Shown piece by piece: positions 35,376 to 44,045 of a stretch of 64,000 nucleotides of DNA. Source of the DNA: Sediminicola sp037203765. Its GTDB lineage: Bacteria; Bacteroidota; Bacteroidia; Flavobacteriales; Flavobacteriaceae. Within the stretch, counting starts at the first letter, position 1; each line of letters begins with the position of its first letter. The stretch covers positions 1-64,000 of the forward strand of contig NZ_JBBCAS010000007.1 in assembly GCF_037203765.1 (NCBI RefSeq), given 5' to 3'. The position numbers and the translations under genes are program-made. Below the pieces are notes generated by a model. That model had not been told where the DNA came from. It searched no databases and saw nothing but the letters and a program-made list of their open reading frames with translations.

Positions 35376-36401
35376 TTAGAGCTTCACCGAGGCCATGACC
35401 GGAAAATGGTCCGATAATTTCACATTGTAGTTTTTGTGCGATAAAACTTCCATCTTTTCATCTACCAAGATAAAATCGATTCTCAAGGGCAAGAATTTAA
35501 AATTATAGGTACGACCGTAACCAGAGCCCATTTCTATAAAAGTGTCTTTCATATCACCTTTAATATCATAATACACATTGGAGTATTGGGAGTTGTTGAA
35601 ATCCCCAACAATGATCTTTTTAAACGTAGTCGCCCTACTATGTTCCAATACAATACTGGCCTGTTCTTGTTGTTTAATAAAAGAAGTATTCAGCCTTTTC
35701 AATAGTTTCTGGGATTCTTCTCTCTTTATGGAACCGGGACGCACTTTTAGTGATTGTAAATGTAAATTATAGATCCGCACCGTATCCATTTTCACAACAA
35801 CATCCGCAAATATGGCATTATTGCTACTGTTTGGAAATTCTAGGGAACCTTTGTTTATAATAGGGAACTTAGAATAAATGGCCTGTATCACCCTATCATT
35901 ATTCACTCCGAATTCAAAATCCACATATTTATAGGGGTATTGCTTGAAATCCTTACCGCTAACCTTTGTTTTGTCAAATTCTTGGAAGCAGACAATATCT
36001 GCATTTTCTTCCTTAATAAACTTAACAATGCTATCGCTTGATTGAGGATTACTGTCTCCATGATTACCTTGAAAAGACTGCGTATTAAAAGTCAACACTC
36101 GAAGACTTTCTTCAGCTGTTTCAGGTGTAGCCTCGAAAAATTTAATAAAAGTTCCCAAGGAAAAATATCCAATAGCCAGAACAGTAAAGGACAACAAAAA
36201 CTGACGCTTGCCATTCACGACCCAATACATCAAAAATAGGGCGTTCACCACAACCAGATAAGGGACTGCCAGACTAAAAATAAATAAAAATGAAACGGAT
36301 TGAAGTGAAATATAAGGGACAATACAAGAAAACAACAACAGCAGTGCCGCTATTGAATTCAGAAAATAAACGAATTTGTTGAATACAGATAGATTTCCCA
36401 C
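35376..36401 (-). CDS. Membrane-anchored endonuclease/exonuclease/phosphatase-family protein
   Basis: The 341-aa protein has about three N-terminal membrane helices (1-90) followed by an EEP domain: LTFNTQSF, the metal-binding Glu in IVCFQEF, NLHLQS, VGDFNNSQYS and the terminal SDHFPV. EEP enzymes cleave phosphodiesters (DNA, RNA or phosphoinositides); the substrate here is not evident. The catalytic domain probably faces the periplasm. It is the last gene of the mutL-rhomboid operon. Confidence 0.88.
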   Translation of the reverse strand: MGNLSVFNKFVYFLNSIAALLLLFSCIVPYISLQSVSFLFIFSLAVPYLVVVNALFLMYWVVNGKRQFLLSFTVLAIGYFSLGTFIKFFEATPETAEESLRVLTFNTQSFQGNHGDSNPQSSDSIVKFIKEENADIVCFQEFDKTKVSGKDFKQYPYKYVDFEFGVNNDRVIQAIYSKFPIINKGSLEFPNSSNNAIFADVVVKMDTVRIYNLHLQSLKVRPGSIKREESQKLLKRLNTSFIKQQEQASIVLEHSRATTFKKIIVGDFNNSQYSNVYYDIKGDMKDTFIEMGSGYGRTYNFKFLPLRIDFILVDEKMEVLSHKNYNVKLSDHFPVMASVKL

Positions 36402-36409
36402 GGTCAGAA

Positions 36410-37291
36410 TTATTCTTTACCTGCTTTAAAAAGAAAGTCCTTCTCGGCCTTAGACAGACTCTCGTAGCCCGACTTGCTGATCTTATCAAGAATGGCATCT
36501 ATTTTACGCTGCCTGCTTTCCTTATCGTGATCTACCGTAGTTTTAAACGTGGACTTATCTTTACGGTAAACTGTTTTCATTGGTGCTTTTTTGGATTTTG
36601 TGAACATACTCCCCAAATTATCCAACAGTTTTGAGAATCCCTCACCTATATCCTTGCCTTTCAACAATTGTCTTGCATAGATATACCCCAAAAGAGCGCC
36701 ACCCAAATGTGACAAATGCCCCCCTGCATTACCGCCAGTTGGAATCTGTATCAGATCTACCAAAATAAAGAAGACGCCTATGTACCATAGCTTGACATTA
36801 AAGAAAATGAGCCTCACCTCCTGGTTTGGAATATAGGTACATACAAATATCAAAACAGCGGTAACCCCTGCCGAGGCACCTATCAAGGAAGTATTTATCC
36901 CCATGAACGCAGGGAAAATATTATAGCTCAGTAAAAATAGAAGTCCACCCAATATTACTCCCAAAAAATACACATTGATAAATCTTCTGGGACCAAAGAG
37001 GTTCAAAAATATTCTTGAGGCAAAATATAGCATTACCATATTCCAAAAAATATGACCTAGTCCGGCGTGAAAAAAGGAATATGTAATGATAGACCATGGT
37101 TGTACCAAAAAGTCGAAAAAGTCCTTGGGCAATTCAAACCATCGCAATAAAATATTAGGGGACAACTGAAGTAAAAAAGTCAGTAATCCATTAAGAATAA
37201 AGACTGCCACATTGATGGCGATCAATTTTTCTGCGATACTCAGTCTGGCAAACTGATATTTTAAATTACCTGCATCCATACCTAATCCCAA
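36410..37291 (-). CDS. Rhomboid-family intramembrane serine protease (second of pair)
   Basis: The 293-aa protein has about six membrane helices with HIFWNMVMLYF, the catalytic Ser in GASAGVT and the catalytic His in HLSHLGGALLGY. A cytoplasmic tail (about 225-293) is basic and ends with a short conserved region (ILDKISKSGYESLSKAEKDF). The start may be the ATG at 37279 (MDAGNLKY) rather than 37291. It overlaps or abuts the end of the other rhomboid gene. Confidence 0.9.
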   Translation of the reverse strand: MGLGMDAGNLKYQFARLSIAEKLIAINVAVFILNGLLTFLLQLSPNILLRWFELPKDFFDFLVQPWSIITYSFFHAGLGHIFWNMVMLYFASRIFLNLFGPRRFINVYFLGVILGGLLFLLSYNIFPAFMGINTSLIGASAGVTAVLIFVCTYIPNQEVRLIFFNVKLWYIGVFFILVDLIQIPTGGNAGGHLSHLGGALLGYIYARQLLKGKDIGEGFSKLLDNLGSMFTKSKKAPMKTVYRKDKSTFKTTVDHDKESRQRKIDAILDKISKSGYESLSKAEKDFLFKAGKE

Positions 37292-38025
37292 CGGTTTTTG
37301 TTAAACTGGTTCTTCTTCCAGTACCACATCATTATAAATCCTATCAAAGCCCCGCCAATATGTGCGAAATGGGCAATACCACTTCCAAAGATAGCATAAC
37401 CTGTAATACCGGAAAACAGGTCCAACCCAATCAAGACAGGAATAAAATACTTGGCTTTAATGGGCACCGGTAAAAATATCAAGAAAAGTTCACTATTGGG
37501 GTAGGACATACCAAAGGCTACCAGAATACCATATATGGCTCCTGAGGCTCCAACCGCTGGCGTATTGAATGCATTTAAAAAGTTGTCAATGGTGCTTTGG
37601 GGCGCAAGGTTATACCAATCTGGGCTATATTTTCCACTAGAGATAATTTCTATGACCTGACTCCTTGTGATTCCCGAATTTACCAAGGCTTCCATTCCTT
37701 CGTTAAAATAATAGTAGTTCACTGCGGTGTGCAACAGAGCCGATCCCAAACCTGCTGAGAAATAGAAAAAGAAGAACTTATTTCTTCCCCACATACGTTC
37801 CAAGGGGGTTCCAAAGGCCCAAAGCGCATACATATTAAAAAGTATATGCATGAATCCTCCGTGCATGAACATATGCGTTATGATCTGCCACAGCTCAAAA
37901 TTGGCGTTTTGTGGGAACCAAAGGGAAAACCATTGGTACATTTGCTCCCCATACAGGGAGGTGGCCACAAAAAACAGAACGTTGATTATCAGCAAATGCT
38001 TGATAGCATCAGTAAGTCTTACCAT
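37282..38025 (-). CDS. Rhomboid-family intramembrane serine protease (first of pair)
   Basis: The 247-aa protein has the rhomboid core HILFNMYALWAFG, the catalytic Ser in GASGAIYG and the catalytic His in AHFAHIGGALIGF. Between helices 1 and 2 it has the MHGGFMH motif of the family. It begins immediately after the mutL stop (no gap) and is followed by a second rhomboid, a tandem common in Flavobacteriia. Substrates are unknown. Confidence 0.92.
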   Translation of the reverse strand: MVRLTDAIKHLLIINVLFFVATSLYGEQMYQWFSLWFPQNANFELWQIITHMFMHGGFMHILFNMYALWAFGTPLERMWGRNKFFFFYFSAGLGSALLHTAVNYYYFNEGMEALVNSGITRSQVIEIISSGKYSPDWYNLAPQSTIDNFLNAFNTPAVGASGAIYGILVAFGMSYPNSELFLIFLPVPIKAKYFIPVLIGLDLFSGITGYAIFGSGIAHFAHIGGALIGFIMMWYWKKNQFNKNRWD

Positions 38026-39873
38026 TTAAATAAATTTTTTGTCTATATCGTTTTCTGTGATCGTAATATAAATTGTTTTGTTAAAGGGGCTCACCCTAGA
38101 TTCCTTGCATGCGAAAAGATCGTTAACCAAGGCCATTTGTGAATTTTTATCGAGCACCTCCCCAGTTTTGACCGCCAAGGTTTTACATAGTGTCTTGGAT
38201 AGGATATCGGTCTGTGAAAAGCTATCCCCAGAAACATCTTGTTGATAGTCAGCAATCAATTGGTCCAAGACCATTCCCACTTCACTTTCGGCCACTAAAA
38301 GTGGCACCCCCGTTATTTCCAGCACCTCCTTATCCATTGTTCCAAAACCAAAACCAATGGTAGAAAGACTATCTTTTATCTCGTCTATAATAGCCATATC
38401 CGAACTGGAAAATGATAGGATCAAGGGGAAAAGCAATTGCTGGCTCACGGCTTCCTTAATGGTAATATTCTTTAAAAACTTCTCATATAAAACACGCTGG
38501 TGTGCCCTACTTTGATCTATGACAACCATTCCAGAAATTATGGTTGTAACAATATACTTTCGCCTTAATTGAAAGGTGGTGGTATTGGTTTCCATGACCT
38601 CCTGTTGACCGTCGAAGATAGAACCCGTGATACTATCGGATTCAAAACTCACACTGCTAAAACGATCTTCATTGCCCACTTTGGATTCCAATCCAACATA
38701 CATACTCTCCCACCCCTTGGTGTTCTCCTTCTGATAAGAACCTTTGAATCCTTTCTGTACTTCATCCTTAAAAGGATTGAAACCGGCATCGACTACCACT
38801 TTGGGAGGTTCAGCTGGTCTATTTTTATAAGTATATGGTGTATCCAGATTAAGATCCTGATCAAAATCCAGTGCCGGAGCAACATTGAACTGACCCAGAC
38901 TGTGTTTCACAGCAGAACGCAACAACGCGTACAAGGTGTGCTCATCATCAAATTTAATCTCGGTTTTGGTAGGGTGAATATTGATATCTATAGAAGCCGG
39001 ATCAACGTCCAAATACAAAAAGTAACCCGGATGGTTCTCAGATTTTATGAGCCCCTCAAAAGCTGCTACCACGGCATGGTGGAGGTAGGGACTTTTAATA
39101 AAACGATTGTTTACAAAAAAGAACTGTTCTCCCCTACTTTTCTTGGCAAACTCAGGCTTTCCTATGAAACCCGATATTTTCACCACTTGGGTCTCTTCTT
39201 CTACTGGCACCAATTTTTCATTGGTCCTACTGCCAAATATATTGACAATTCGCTGTCTGATATTGGATTGGGGAAGATTGAACAATTCACTCCCGTTATT
39301 GTAAAAGTAGAAATGGATGGAAGGGTGTGCCAAGGCCACCCTATGAAACTCATCGGTGATATGCCTGAGCTCCACACTATTGGATTTTAAGAAATTTCTC
39401 CTGGCAGGGATATTAAAAAAAAGATTTTTAACGGCTATAGATGTACCCTTGGGGGTCACGATAACCTCCTGTGCGGTAATTTTGCTACCCTCTATTCTTA
39501 TATGGGTCCCTATTTCTGTATTGCTAGGTTTGGTTTGAAGTTCCACATGGGCAATTGCTGCTATGGAAGCCAAAGCCTCTCCTCGGAATCCCTTGGTATT
39601 TAGATTGAAAAGATCCTCAGCACATTGTATTTTGGAGGTAGCGTGCCTTTCAAAACTGAGTCGGGCATCGGTATCACTCATCCCAATTCCATCGTCCACT
39701 ACCTGGATCAGGACCTTGCCCCCATCCTTTATTATCAGTTTAATGGAGTTGGCACCAGCATCTATGGCATTCTCCATCAACTCCTTTACAACTGAAGCCG
39801 GTCTTTGAACCACCTCTCCAGCTGCAATTTGATTGGCAACATGATCGGGCAAAAGTTTAATGATATCCGCCAT
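38026..39873 (-). CDS. mutL: DNA mismatch repair protein MutL
   Basis: The 615-aa protein has the GHKL ATPase motifs: E34 and N35 in ELMENAIDAGA, DDGIGM and RGEALASIAA, then FNIPARRNFLK. The C-terminal dimerisation domain is present. The endonuclease motif of MutH-independent MutL proteins, DQHAxxExxxxE, reads DQSRAHQRVLYE (453-464), and the later ACHxA and CPHGRP motifs read ACKES and SPFNKT. The metal-binding residues therefore look lost. Its ATG overlaps the upstream gene's stop by one base (TAATG on the minus strand). Confidence 0.95.
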   Translation of the reverse strand: MADIIKLLPDHVANQIAAGEVVQRPASVVKELMENAIDAGANSIKLIIKDGGKVLIQVVDDGIGMSDTDARLSFERHATSKIQCAEDLFNLNTKGFRGEALASIAAIAHVELQTKPSNTEIGTHIRIEGSKITAQEVIVTPKGTSIAVKNLFFNIPARRNFLKSNSVELRHITDEFHRVALAHPSIHFYFYNNGSELFNLPQSNIRQRIVNIFGSRTNEKLVPVEEETQVVKISGFIGKPEFAKKSRGEQFFFVNNRFIKSPYLHHAVVAAFEGLIKSENHPGYFLYLDVDPASIDINIHPTKTEIKFDDEHTLYALLRSAVKHSLGQFNVAPALDFDQDLNLDTPYTYKNRPAEPPKVVVDAGFNPFKDEVQKGFKGSYQKENTKGWESMYVGLESKVGNEDRFSSVSFESDSITGSIFDGQQEVMETNTTTFQLRRKYIVTTIISGMVVIDQSRAHQRVLYEKFLKNITIKEAVSQQLLFPLILSFSSSDMAIIDEIKDSLSTIGFGFGTMDKEVLEITGVPLLVAESEVGMVLDQLIADYQQDVSGDSFSQTDILSKTLCKTLAVKTGEVLDKNSQMALVNDLFACKESRVSPFNKTIYITITENDIDKKFI

Positions 39874-40187
39874 TAAAAAAATATGTCTATTTTACCATAT
39901 TTTACCGCCGCATAGGCAAATATCAGAAGGAAGATAAGAATGACAATAAATCGGAGCCTGCGGTTTCTATCGCTTTGAACACTTTTGACCGTTTTCCAGT
40001 CGTCACGGTAACTCTTTTTTCTATATCCAGCAAAATATTCCCTGTCCGGTTTTGCTTCTTTGGATTTCCTTAATTTTTCCAATCGCTCCTTCCGCTCATC
40101 ATAATAACGAGGCGAATAATTGTAAGATTTGTTCTTACTTAATTTAAAAAGCGAAGGGAGTCTCATATCTATCTTTCCTATCTTCAA
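39873..40187 (-). CDS. Small conserved membrane protein upstream of mutL
   Basis: The 104-aa protein has a basic, Tyr- and Arg-rich N-terminal part (for example YSPRYYDERKERLEKLRKSK) and one C-terminal membrane helix (about 81-97, FIVILIFLLIFAYAAV). I do not know its function. It sits between ribH and mutL and is translationally coupled to mutL by a 1-base overlap. Confidence 0.75.
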   Translation of the reverse strand: MKIGKIDMRLPSLFKLSKNKSYNYSPRYYDERKERLEKLRKSKEAKPDREYFAGYRKKSYRDDWKTVKSVQSDRNRRLRFIVILIFLLIFAYAAVKYGKIDIFF

Positions 40188-40348
40188 AAGTACTGAAAAT
40201 AGGGCTAAATGGCCGAATCTAGATGCTAAAAATTGTTAACAACCCATAGGGCTTGAGCCTTAGTGTTTTGCCCATGCGGGTATGGATGACATCAAAAAAG
40301 TTAAACTGATCGCCTATGAAATAGGCCCGTTGGGTAAATATATTGGAA

Positions 40349-40831
40349 TCAATTGCCCAAAGCAGCCATCTTAATGGCAGCAATAGCGGCTTCTGAACCC
40401 TTGTTCCCATGAATTCCGCCACTGCGATCAATGGCCTGTTGCAGGTTATTGTCGGTCAGCACACAAAATATCACAGGAGTATCCGTAATTACATTGAGAT
40501 CCTTGATCCCTTGTGCCGTGGCACTGCACACAAAATCGAAATGTTTGGTCTCCCCTTGAATTACACTGCCGATAGCAATGACAGCATCCACATTTTGGGT
40601 AGCGATCATTTTTTTGCTTCCAAAAACAAGCTCATAGCTCCCGGGAACATTCCAGCGGACAATATTTGCCTCTGAAGCCCCACAGTCCAACAACGCCTCC
40701 ACGGCACCATTGAACAGACCTTCCGTTATTTCCGAATTCCATTCTGAAACAACAATCCCAAACCGAAAATTTTTCGCGTTTGGGATTGTAGCTTTATCAT
40801 ATTCTGATAAATTCTTGTTAGCCGTGGCCAT
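40349..40831 (-). CDS. ribH: 6,7-dimethyl-8-ribityllumazine synthase
   Basis: RibH condenses the pyrimidine amine with dihydroxybutanone phosphate in riboflavin synthesis and forms hollow pentamers or icosahedra. The 160-aa protein shows VSEWNSEITEGL, VPGSYELVFGSKKM, IGSVIQGETKHFDF with the conserved His, and SGGIHGNKGSEAA. It follows the TPR gene by 3 bp and is probably in one unit with it. Confidence 0.95.
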   Translation of the reverse strand: MATANKNLSEYDKATIPNAKNFRFGIVVSEWNSEITEGLFNGAVEALLDCGASEANIVRWNVPGSYELVFGSKKMIATQNVDAVIAIGSVIQGETKHFDFVCSATAQGIKDLNVITDTPVIFCVLTDNNLQQAIDRSGGIHGNKGSEAAIAAIKMAALGN

Positions 40832-40834
40832 TTT

Positions 40835-41599
40835 TTACTGTTTTTCGGACTTACCGATAAATGCATCTACCGTTTGAGCTTCATCAGAAGAAGCGTACTC
40901 ATCCTTGATTTTTTGGAAATATTCCAATGCCTTGTCATTCTCGTTCAATTCCAATGCCGTAATTCCCGCTTTGAACAAAAATTTAGGCGCTGTAAAACTG
41001 TTATCACTGTGCTCTACTGCTTTCTCGTAATATGAAAGCGCATCTTCCGGCTGGTTCAGTTGCATAAAAGCATCTCCAAGACCTCCTTTGGCAAGAGCTC
41101 CCAGTATGGCATCATCAGAGGAAAAATCTTCCAAATGGTTGATCGCTTCCTGATAGTTCTGCATGTTCAAATAGGCCATTCCGGCTGAGTAATTGGCAAC
41201 GTTGGCTGCCTTTGTACCACTGTATTCCTCTATAATGTCCAAAAATCCATATTTTCCTTCAGCTCCATTAAGAGAAAGTGTAAACAAGGAATCTCGTTCT
41301 GTTTCGCTGTTCAATGCCTGATCAAAGTATTGCTGAGGATAGTACATTTCGTTATCGGCACTAGCCTCTTTTGGTTTCAACACAAATTGATTATAGGCCA
41401 AATATCCTAAAACAGCTACGGCAATGACACCGATAACACCTAAGATGTAGTTTTGATTCTGTGAAACCCACTCTTCGGTTTTAGAAGCACTTTCGTCCAG
41501 AGTACTAAAAACTTCAGCGGTTGTACTGTTCTGTTCATCCAATTCAATCTCTTCAGCTTTGTTCTTTGGTTTGTAACCTCTCTTATTGTATGTTGCCAT
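40835..41599 (-). CDS. Membrane-anchored TPR protein (YfgM-like)
   Basis: The 254-aa protein has a hydrophilic N-terminus, one membrane helix (about 49-71, ILGVIGVIAVAVLGYLAYNQ) and a periplasmic domain with tetratricopeptide-like repeats (for example ALAKGGLGDAFMQLNQPEDA). The layout matches YfgM, an ancillary SecYEG/chaperone protein, but the equivalence is inferred from layout. A TATTTTTG promoter element is at 41620-41627. Confidence 0.8.
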   Translation of the reverse strand: MATYNKRGYKPKNKAEEIELDEQNSTTAEVFSTLDESASKTEEWVSQNQNYILGVIGVIAVAVLGYLAYNQFVLKPKEASADNEMYYPQQYFDQALNSETERDSLFTLSLNGAEGKYGFLDIIEEYSGTKAANVANYSAGMAYLNMQNYQEAINHLEDFSSDDAILGALAKGGLGDAFMQLNQPEDALSYYEKAVEHSDNSFTAPKFLFKAGITALELNENDKALEYFQKIKDEYASSDEAQTVDAFIGKSEKQ

Positions 41600-41619
41600 T
41601 TTTAAATTTATTGATCGCG

Positions 41620-41627
41620 CAAAAATA
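41620..41627 (-). promoter_or_regulatory. -7 element TATTTTTG for the TPR-ribH unit
   Basis: On the minus strand TATTTTTG (41627-41620) lies 20 nt before the ATG at 41599. No TTG is present at the -33 spacing. Confidence 0.6.
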
Positions 41628-41723
41628 AAGTTTTTATTGAAATCCGAAAGGTTATTTATTCGTTATTTTTCGATAATTTGCACGATACTTAGCTACTGAA
41701 AAATAAAATTGTTACCCCACGGA

Positions 41724-42803
41724 ATGTTTCTGAAAAAATTAGCACTCATAAATTACAAGAATTTCAGCACCCAAAACTTCGAATTTGATCATAAGATAAA
41801 TTGTTTTGTTGGTCCGAATGGAATAGGCAAGACCAATATACTGGATGCCATATACCACCTTTCCTTTAGCAAGAGCTATTTCAATCCGGTAGCCACCCAG
41901 AATATAAAACACGGGGAGGATTTTTTTGTCATCGATGGGGAATATGAAAAAGAAGGCAGGGAAGAAAAAATCATTTGCAGCCTAAAAAAGGGCATGAAAA
42001 AAGTCGTAAAGCGCAATGGCAAGGCCTACGACAAACTGTCGGACCATATCGGATTCTTACCCTTGGTCATTATTTCACCCGCAGACAGGGACCTTATTAT
42101 TGAAGGCAGCGATACCCGGAGAAAATTTATCGATGGAGTCATTTCCCAATCAGACAAGCCTTATTTGTCTGCCCTTATGAACTATAACAAGGTGCTTGCC
42201 CAACGAAACTCCCTCTTAAAATATTTTGCCGCCAACCACACTTTCGATCGCACCACCCTTGCGGTTTACAATGAACAGTTGGACTTGTACGGCTCAGAAA
42301 TCCACAGCAAAAGAGTGGCCTTCCTAGAGGCTTTCATACCCATATTCAGGGAACAATATGAAGTTATTTCAGGAGGCAAGGAAGTTGTTCACATCCATTA
42401 TGACAGTAAATTAGAGCAAGACGGCCTTCTTTCCCTATTGGAAGGGAGTCTGGAGAAGGACAGGGCGCTACAGTACACTTCCGTTGGGGTCCATAAGGAT
42501 GACCTCAATTTTGAAATTGATGGATTTCCCGTTAAAAAATTTGGTTCCCAAGGACAACAGAAATCTTTCCTGATCGCACTGAAATTGGCCCAATTCAACT
42601 TTATAAAAAACCAGGCAAAAACTACTCCGATTCTACTTTTGGATGATATCTTTGACAAACTGGACGAAAAAAGGGTCGCACATATTGTCAGTCTCGTAGA
42701 CGATGATAATTTTGGGCAGATATTTATCAGCGATACCCACGCCGACCGAACGGAAGAAGTTGTAAAAACGATTCACAAGTCCTATAAAATTTTTAAATTA
42801 TAA
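41724..42803 (+). CDS. recF: DNA replication/repair protein RecF
   Basis: RecF helps load RecA at gaps through RecOR. The 359-aa protein has the SMC-like P-loop FVGPNGIGKTNILDAI, the signature FGSQGQQKSFLIALKLAQ and Walker B ILLLDDIFDKLD. An in-frame TTG at 41709 would add five residues, but the ATG at 41724 (MFLKKLALINYKNF) matches the family start. The next gene begins 2 bp later. dnaA and dnaN are not adjacent, so this is not an origin region of the classic type. Confidence 0.94.
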   Translation: MFLKKLALINYKNFSTQNFEFDHKINCFVGPNGIGKTNILDAIYHLSFSKSYFNPVATQNIKHGEDFFVIDGEYEKEGREEKIICSLKKGMKKVVKRNGKAYDKLSDHIGFLPLVIISPADRDLIIEGSDTRRKFIDGVISQSDKPYLSALMNYNKVLAQRNSLLKYFAANHTFDRTTLAVYNEQLDLYGSEIHSKRVAFLEAFIPIFREQYEVISGGKEVVHIHYDSKLEQDGLLSLLEGSLEKDRALQYTSVGVHKDDLNFEIDGFPVKKFGSQGQQKSFLIALKLAQFNFIKNQAKTTPILLLDDIFDKLDEKRVAHIVSLVDDDNFGQIFISDTHADRTEEVVKTIHKSYKIFKL

Positions 42804-42804
42804 C

Positions 42805-43224
42805 ATGAGAACCCTACTCTCCATATTTGCCTTGATATGCCTAATGAGCTGCCAACAGAACATTTCCGAAAGTGATCTGTCCAAACTGAACGGATATTGG
42901 GAAATCAAAGAGGTAGTGTTTCCGGATGGCTCTACCAAGGAATACAAGGCCAATACCACCATAGATTTTATTGAAACGGCCAACCTTAAAGGGATTAGAA
43001 AAAAGGTGCAACCTACGTTGAAAGGTACCTATTTTGCCAATGACGATGCAGAATCTTTTACCATCCGGCAAAAAGGAGAATCCTACGAGATATATTACAA
43101 GAACGACTACAGTGAATGGAGCGAGCTTTTGACCTCCCTTTCCCAGCATCAGTTTTCTGTAGTCAACAAGGAAGGGGTCACCTATCATTACAAACGATAC
43201 GAACCTATAAATATCAACGAATAA
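42805..43224 (+). CDS. Lipocalin-like lipoprotein
   Basis: The 139-aa protein has a lipoprotein signal with lipobox LMSC (C16) and a small beta-rich domain (LNGYWEIKEVVFPDG, then alternating strands ending in VTYHYKRYE) resembling lipocalin-like lipoproteins of Bacteroidota. The ligand is unknown. Its TAA stop shares one base with the ATG of the next gene. Confidence 0.75.
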   Translation: MRTLLSIFALICLMSCQQNISESDLSKLNGYWEIKEVVFPDGSTKEYKANTTIDFIETANLKGIRKKVQPTLKGTYFANDDAESFTIRQKGESYEIYYKNDYSEWSELLTSLSQHQFSVVNKEGVTYHYKRYEPININE

Positions 43225-43520
43225 TGTCCAAAAGAAAAAACGACAATATCCCATTAAGTGAGGCTTTGCAGGAATTCATCAAAGTGAACAAATTGCAGAA
43301 CGGCATGGATAAGGTCAATGTTCGCGAAGCTTGGACCAATCTTATGGGCAATGGGGTGAACAATTACACTACCGCCATCGAGTTAAGAAGCGAGACCTTA
43401 TTTGTATCGCTCTCCTCCTCTGTGCTCCGTGAAGAGTTAAGTCATGGAAAATCCAAGATAATCACCATGATCAATGAGGAACTGGGCAAGGAGCTGGTGA
43501 AAAAATTGGTCTTGCGTTAA
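43224..43520 (+). CDS. DUF721 (DciA-like) protein
   Basis: The 98-aa protein matches DUF721: LQEFIKVNKLQ, VREAWTNLMGNGV, LFVSLSSSVLREELSHGKS and a C-terminal MINEELGKELVKKLVLR. DUF721 proteins related to DciA help load the replicative helicase in bacteria lacking DnaC. The ATG at 43224 overlapping the previous stop is preferred over a longer frame that would run inside the lipoprotein gene. Neighbourhood with recF fits a DNA-metabolism role. Confidence 0.85.
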   Translation: MSKRKNDNIPLSEALQEFIKVNKLQNGMDKVNVREAWTNLMGNGVNNYTTAIELRSETLFVSLSSSVLREELSHGKSKIITMINEELGKELVKKLVLR

Positions 43521-43521
43521 C

Positions 43522-43555
43522 AAAAAAAGCCTACAAGAATTACCTGTAGGCCTTA
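43522..43555 (-). terminator. Terminator of ndk
   Basis: GCCTACA (43529-43535) pairs with TGTAGGC (43545-43551). On the minus strand CTTTTTTTG follows, as expected for a terminator of ndk. On the plus strand the tail is weak. Confidence 0.7.
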
Positions 43556-43574
43556 AAATTATTATGGTTTCGTC

Positions 43575-43994
43575 TTAGTAGATCTCTCTACCTGCAAAAT
43601 GAAAAGCACCTTCTATAGCTGCGTTCTCATCGCTATCAGAACCGTGTACCGCATTTTCCCCAATGGAAGTAGCGTATAACTTACGGATAGTTCCTTCAGC
43701 AGCATCTGCAGGATTGGTTGCACCGATAAGGGCTCTAAAATCTTCAACTGCATTTTCTTTTTCCAAGATAGCAGCCACAATAGGACCTCTGGTCATAAAT
43801 TCAACCAATTCTCCGAAAAACGGACGCTCTCTGTGTACTCCATAAAATTCTTGTGCGTCCCTTAAGCTCAACTGCGTATATTTCATAGCCGCAATTTTAA
43901 AACCTGCAGAAGTGATTTTTTCCAAAATCGCACCGATATGTCCATTCTCAACCGCATCGGGCTTAATCATGGTAAATGTTCTGTTTGTAGTCAT
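43575..43994 (-). CDS. ndk: Nucleoside diphosphate kinase
   Basis: Ndk transfers the gamma-phosphate between nucleoside triphosphates and diphosphates through a phosphohistidine. The 139-aa protein has TFTMIKPDAVENGHIG at the start and the active-site histidine in NAVHGSDSDENA, with ATNPADAAEGTIR. Length and motifs are standard. Its promoter is one of the clearest in the window. Confidence 0.97.
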   Translation of the reverse strand: MTTNRTFTMIKPDAVENGHIGAILEKITSAGFKIAAMKYTQLSLRDAQEFYGVHRERPFFGELVEFMTRGPIVAAILEKENAVEDFRALIGATNPADAAEGTIRKLYATSIGENAVHGSDSDENAAIEGAFHFAGREIY

Positions 43995-44012
43995 CTCTTT
44001 TTAAATTTTGCG

Positions 44013-44042
44013 CAAAAATACGCTTTATATATTAACCCGCAA
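44013..44042 (-). promoter_or_regulatory. Promoter of ndk, TTG-N19-TATTTTTG
   Basis: On the minus strand TTG (44042-44040) is followed after 19 nt by TATTTTTG (44020-44013), identical in spacing and -7 sequence to the tRNA-Pro(GGG) promoter. The start codon lies 18 nt further on. Confidence 0.8.
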
Positions 44043-44045
44043 GTC

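Noticed and set aside
40219..40431. 70-aa minus-strand frame between ribH and the pre-mutL gene
   Set aside because: It overlaps the end of ribH in another frame and its translation has no protein-family signal; the 160-bp gap has no clear gene.
43116..43223. 36-residue N-terminal extension of the DUF721 protein
   Set aside because: It would lie inside the lipoprotein gene in another frame; the ATG at 43224 overlapping the stop gives the normal family length.
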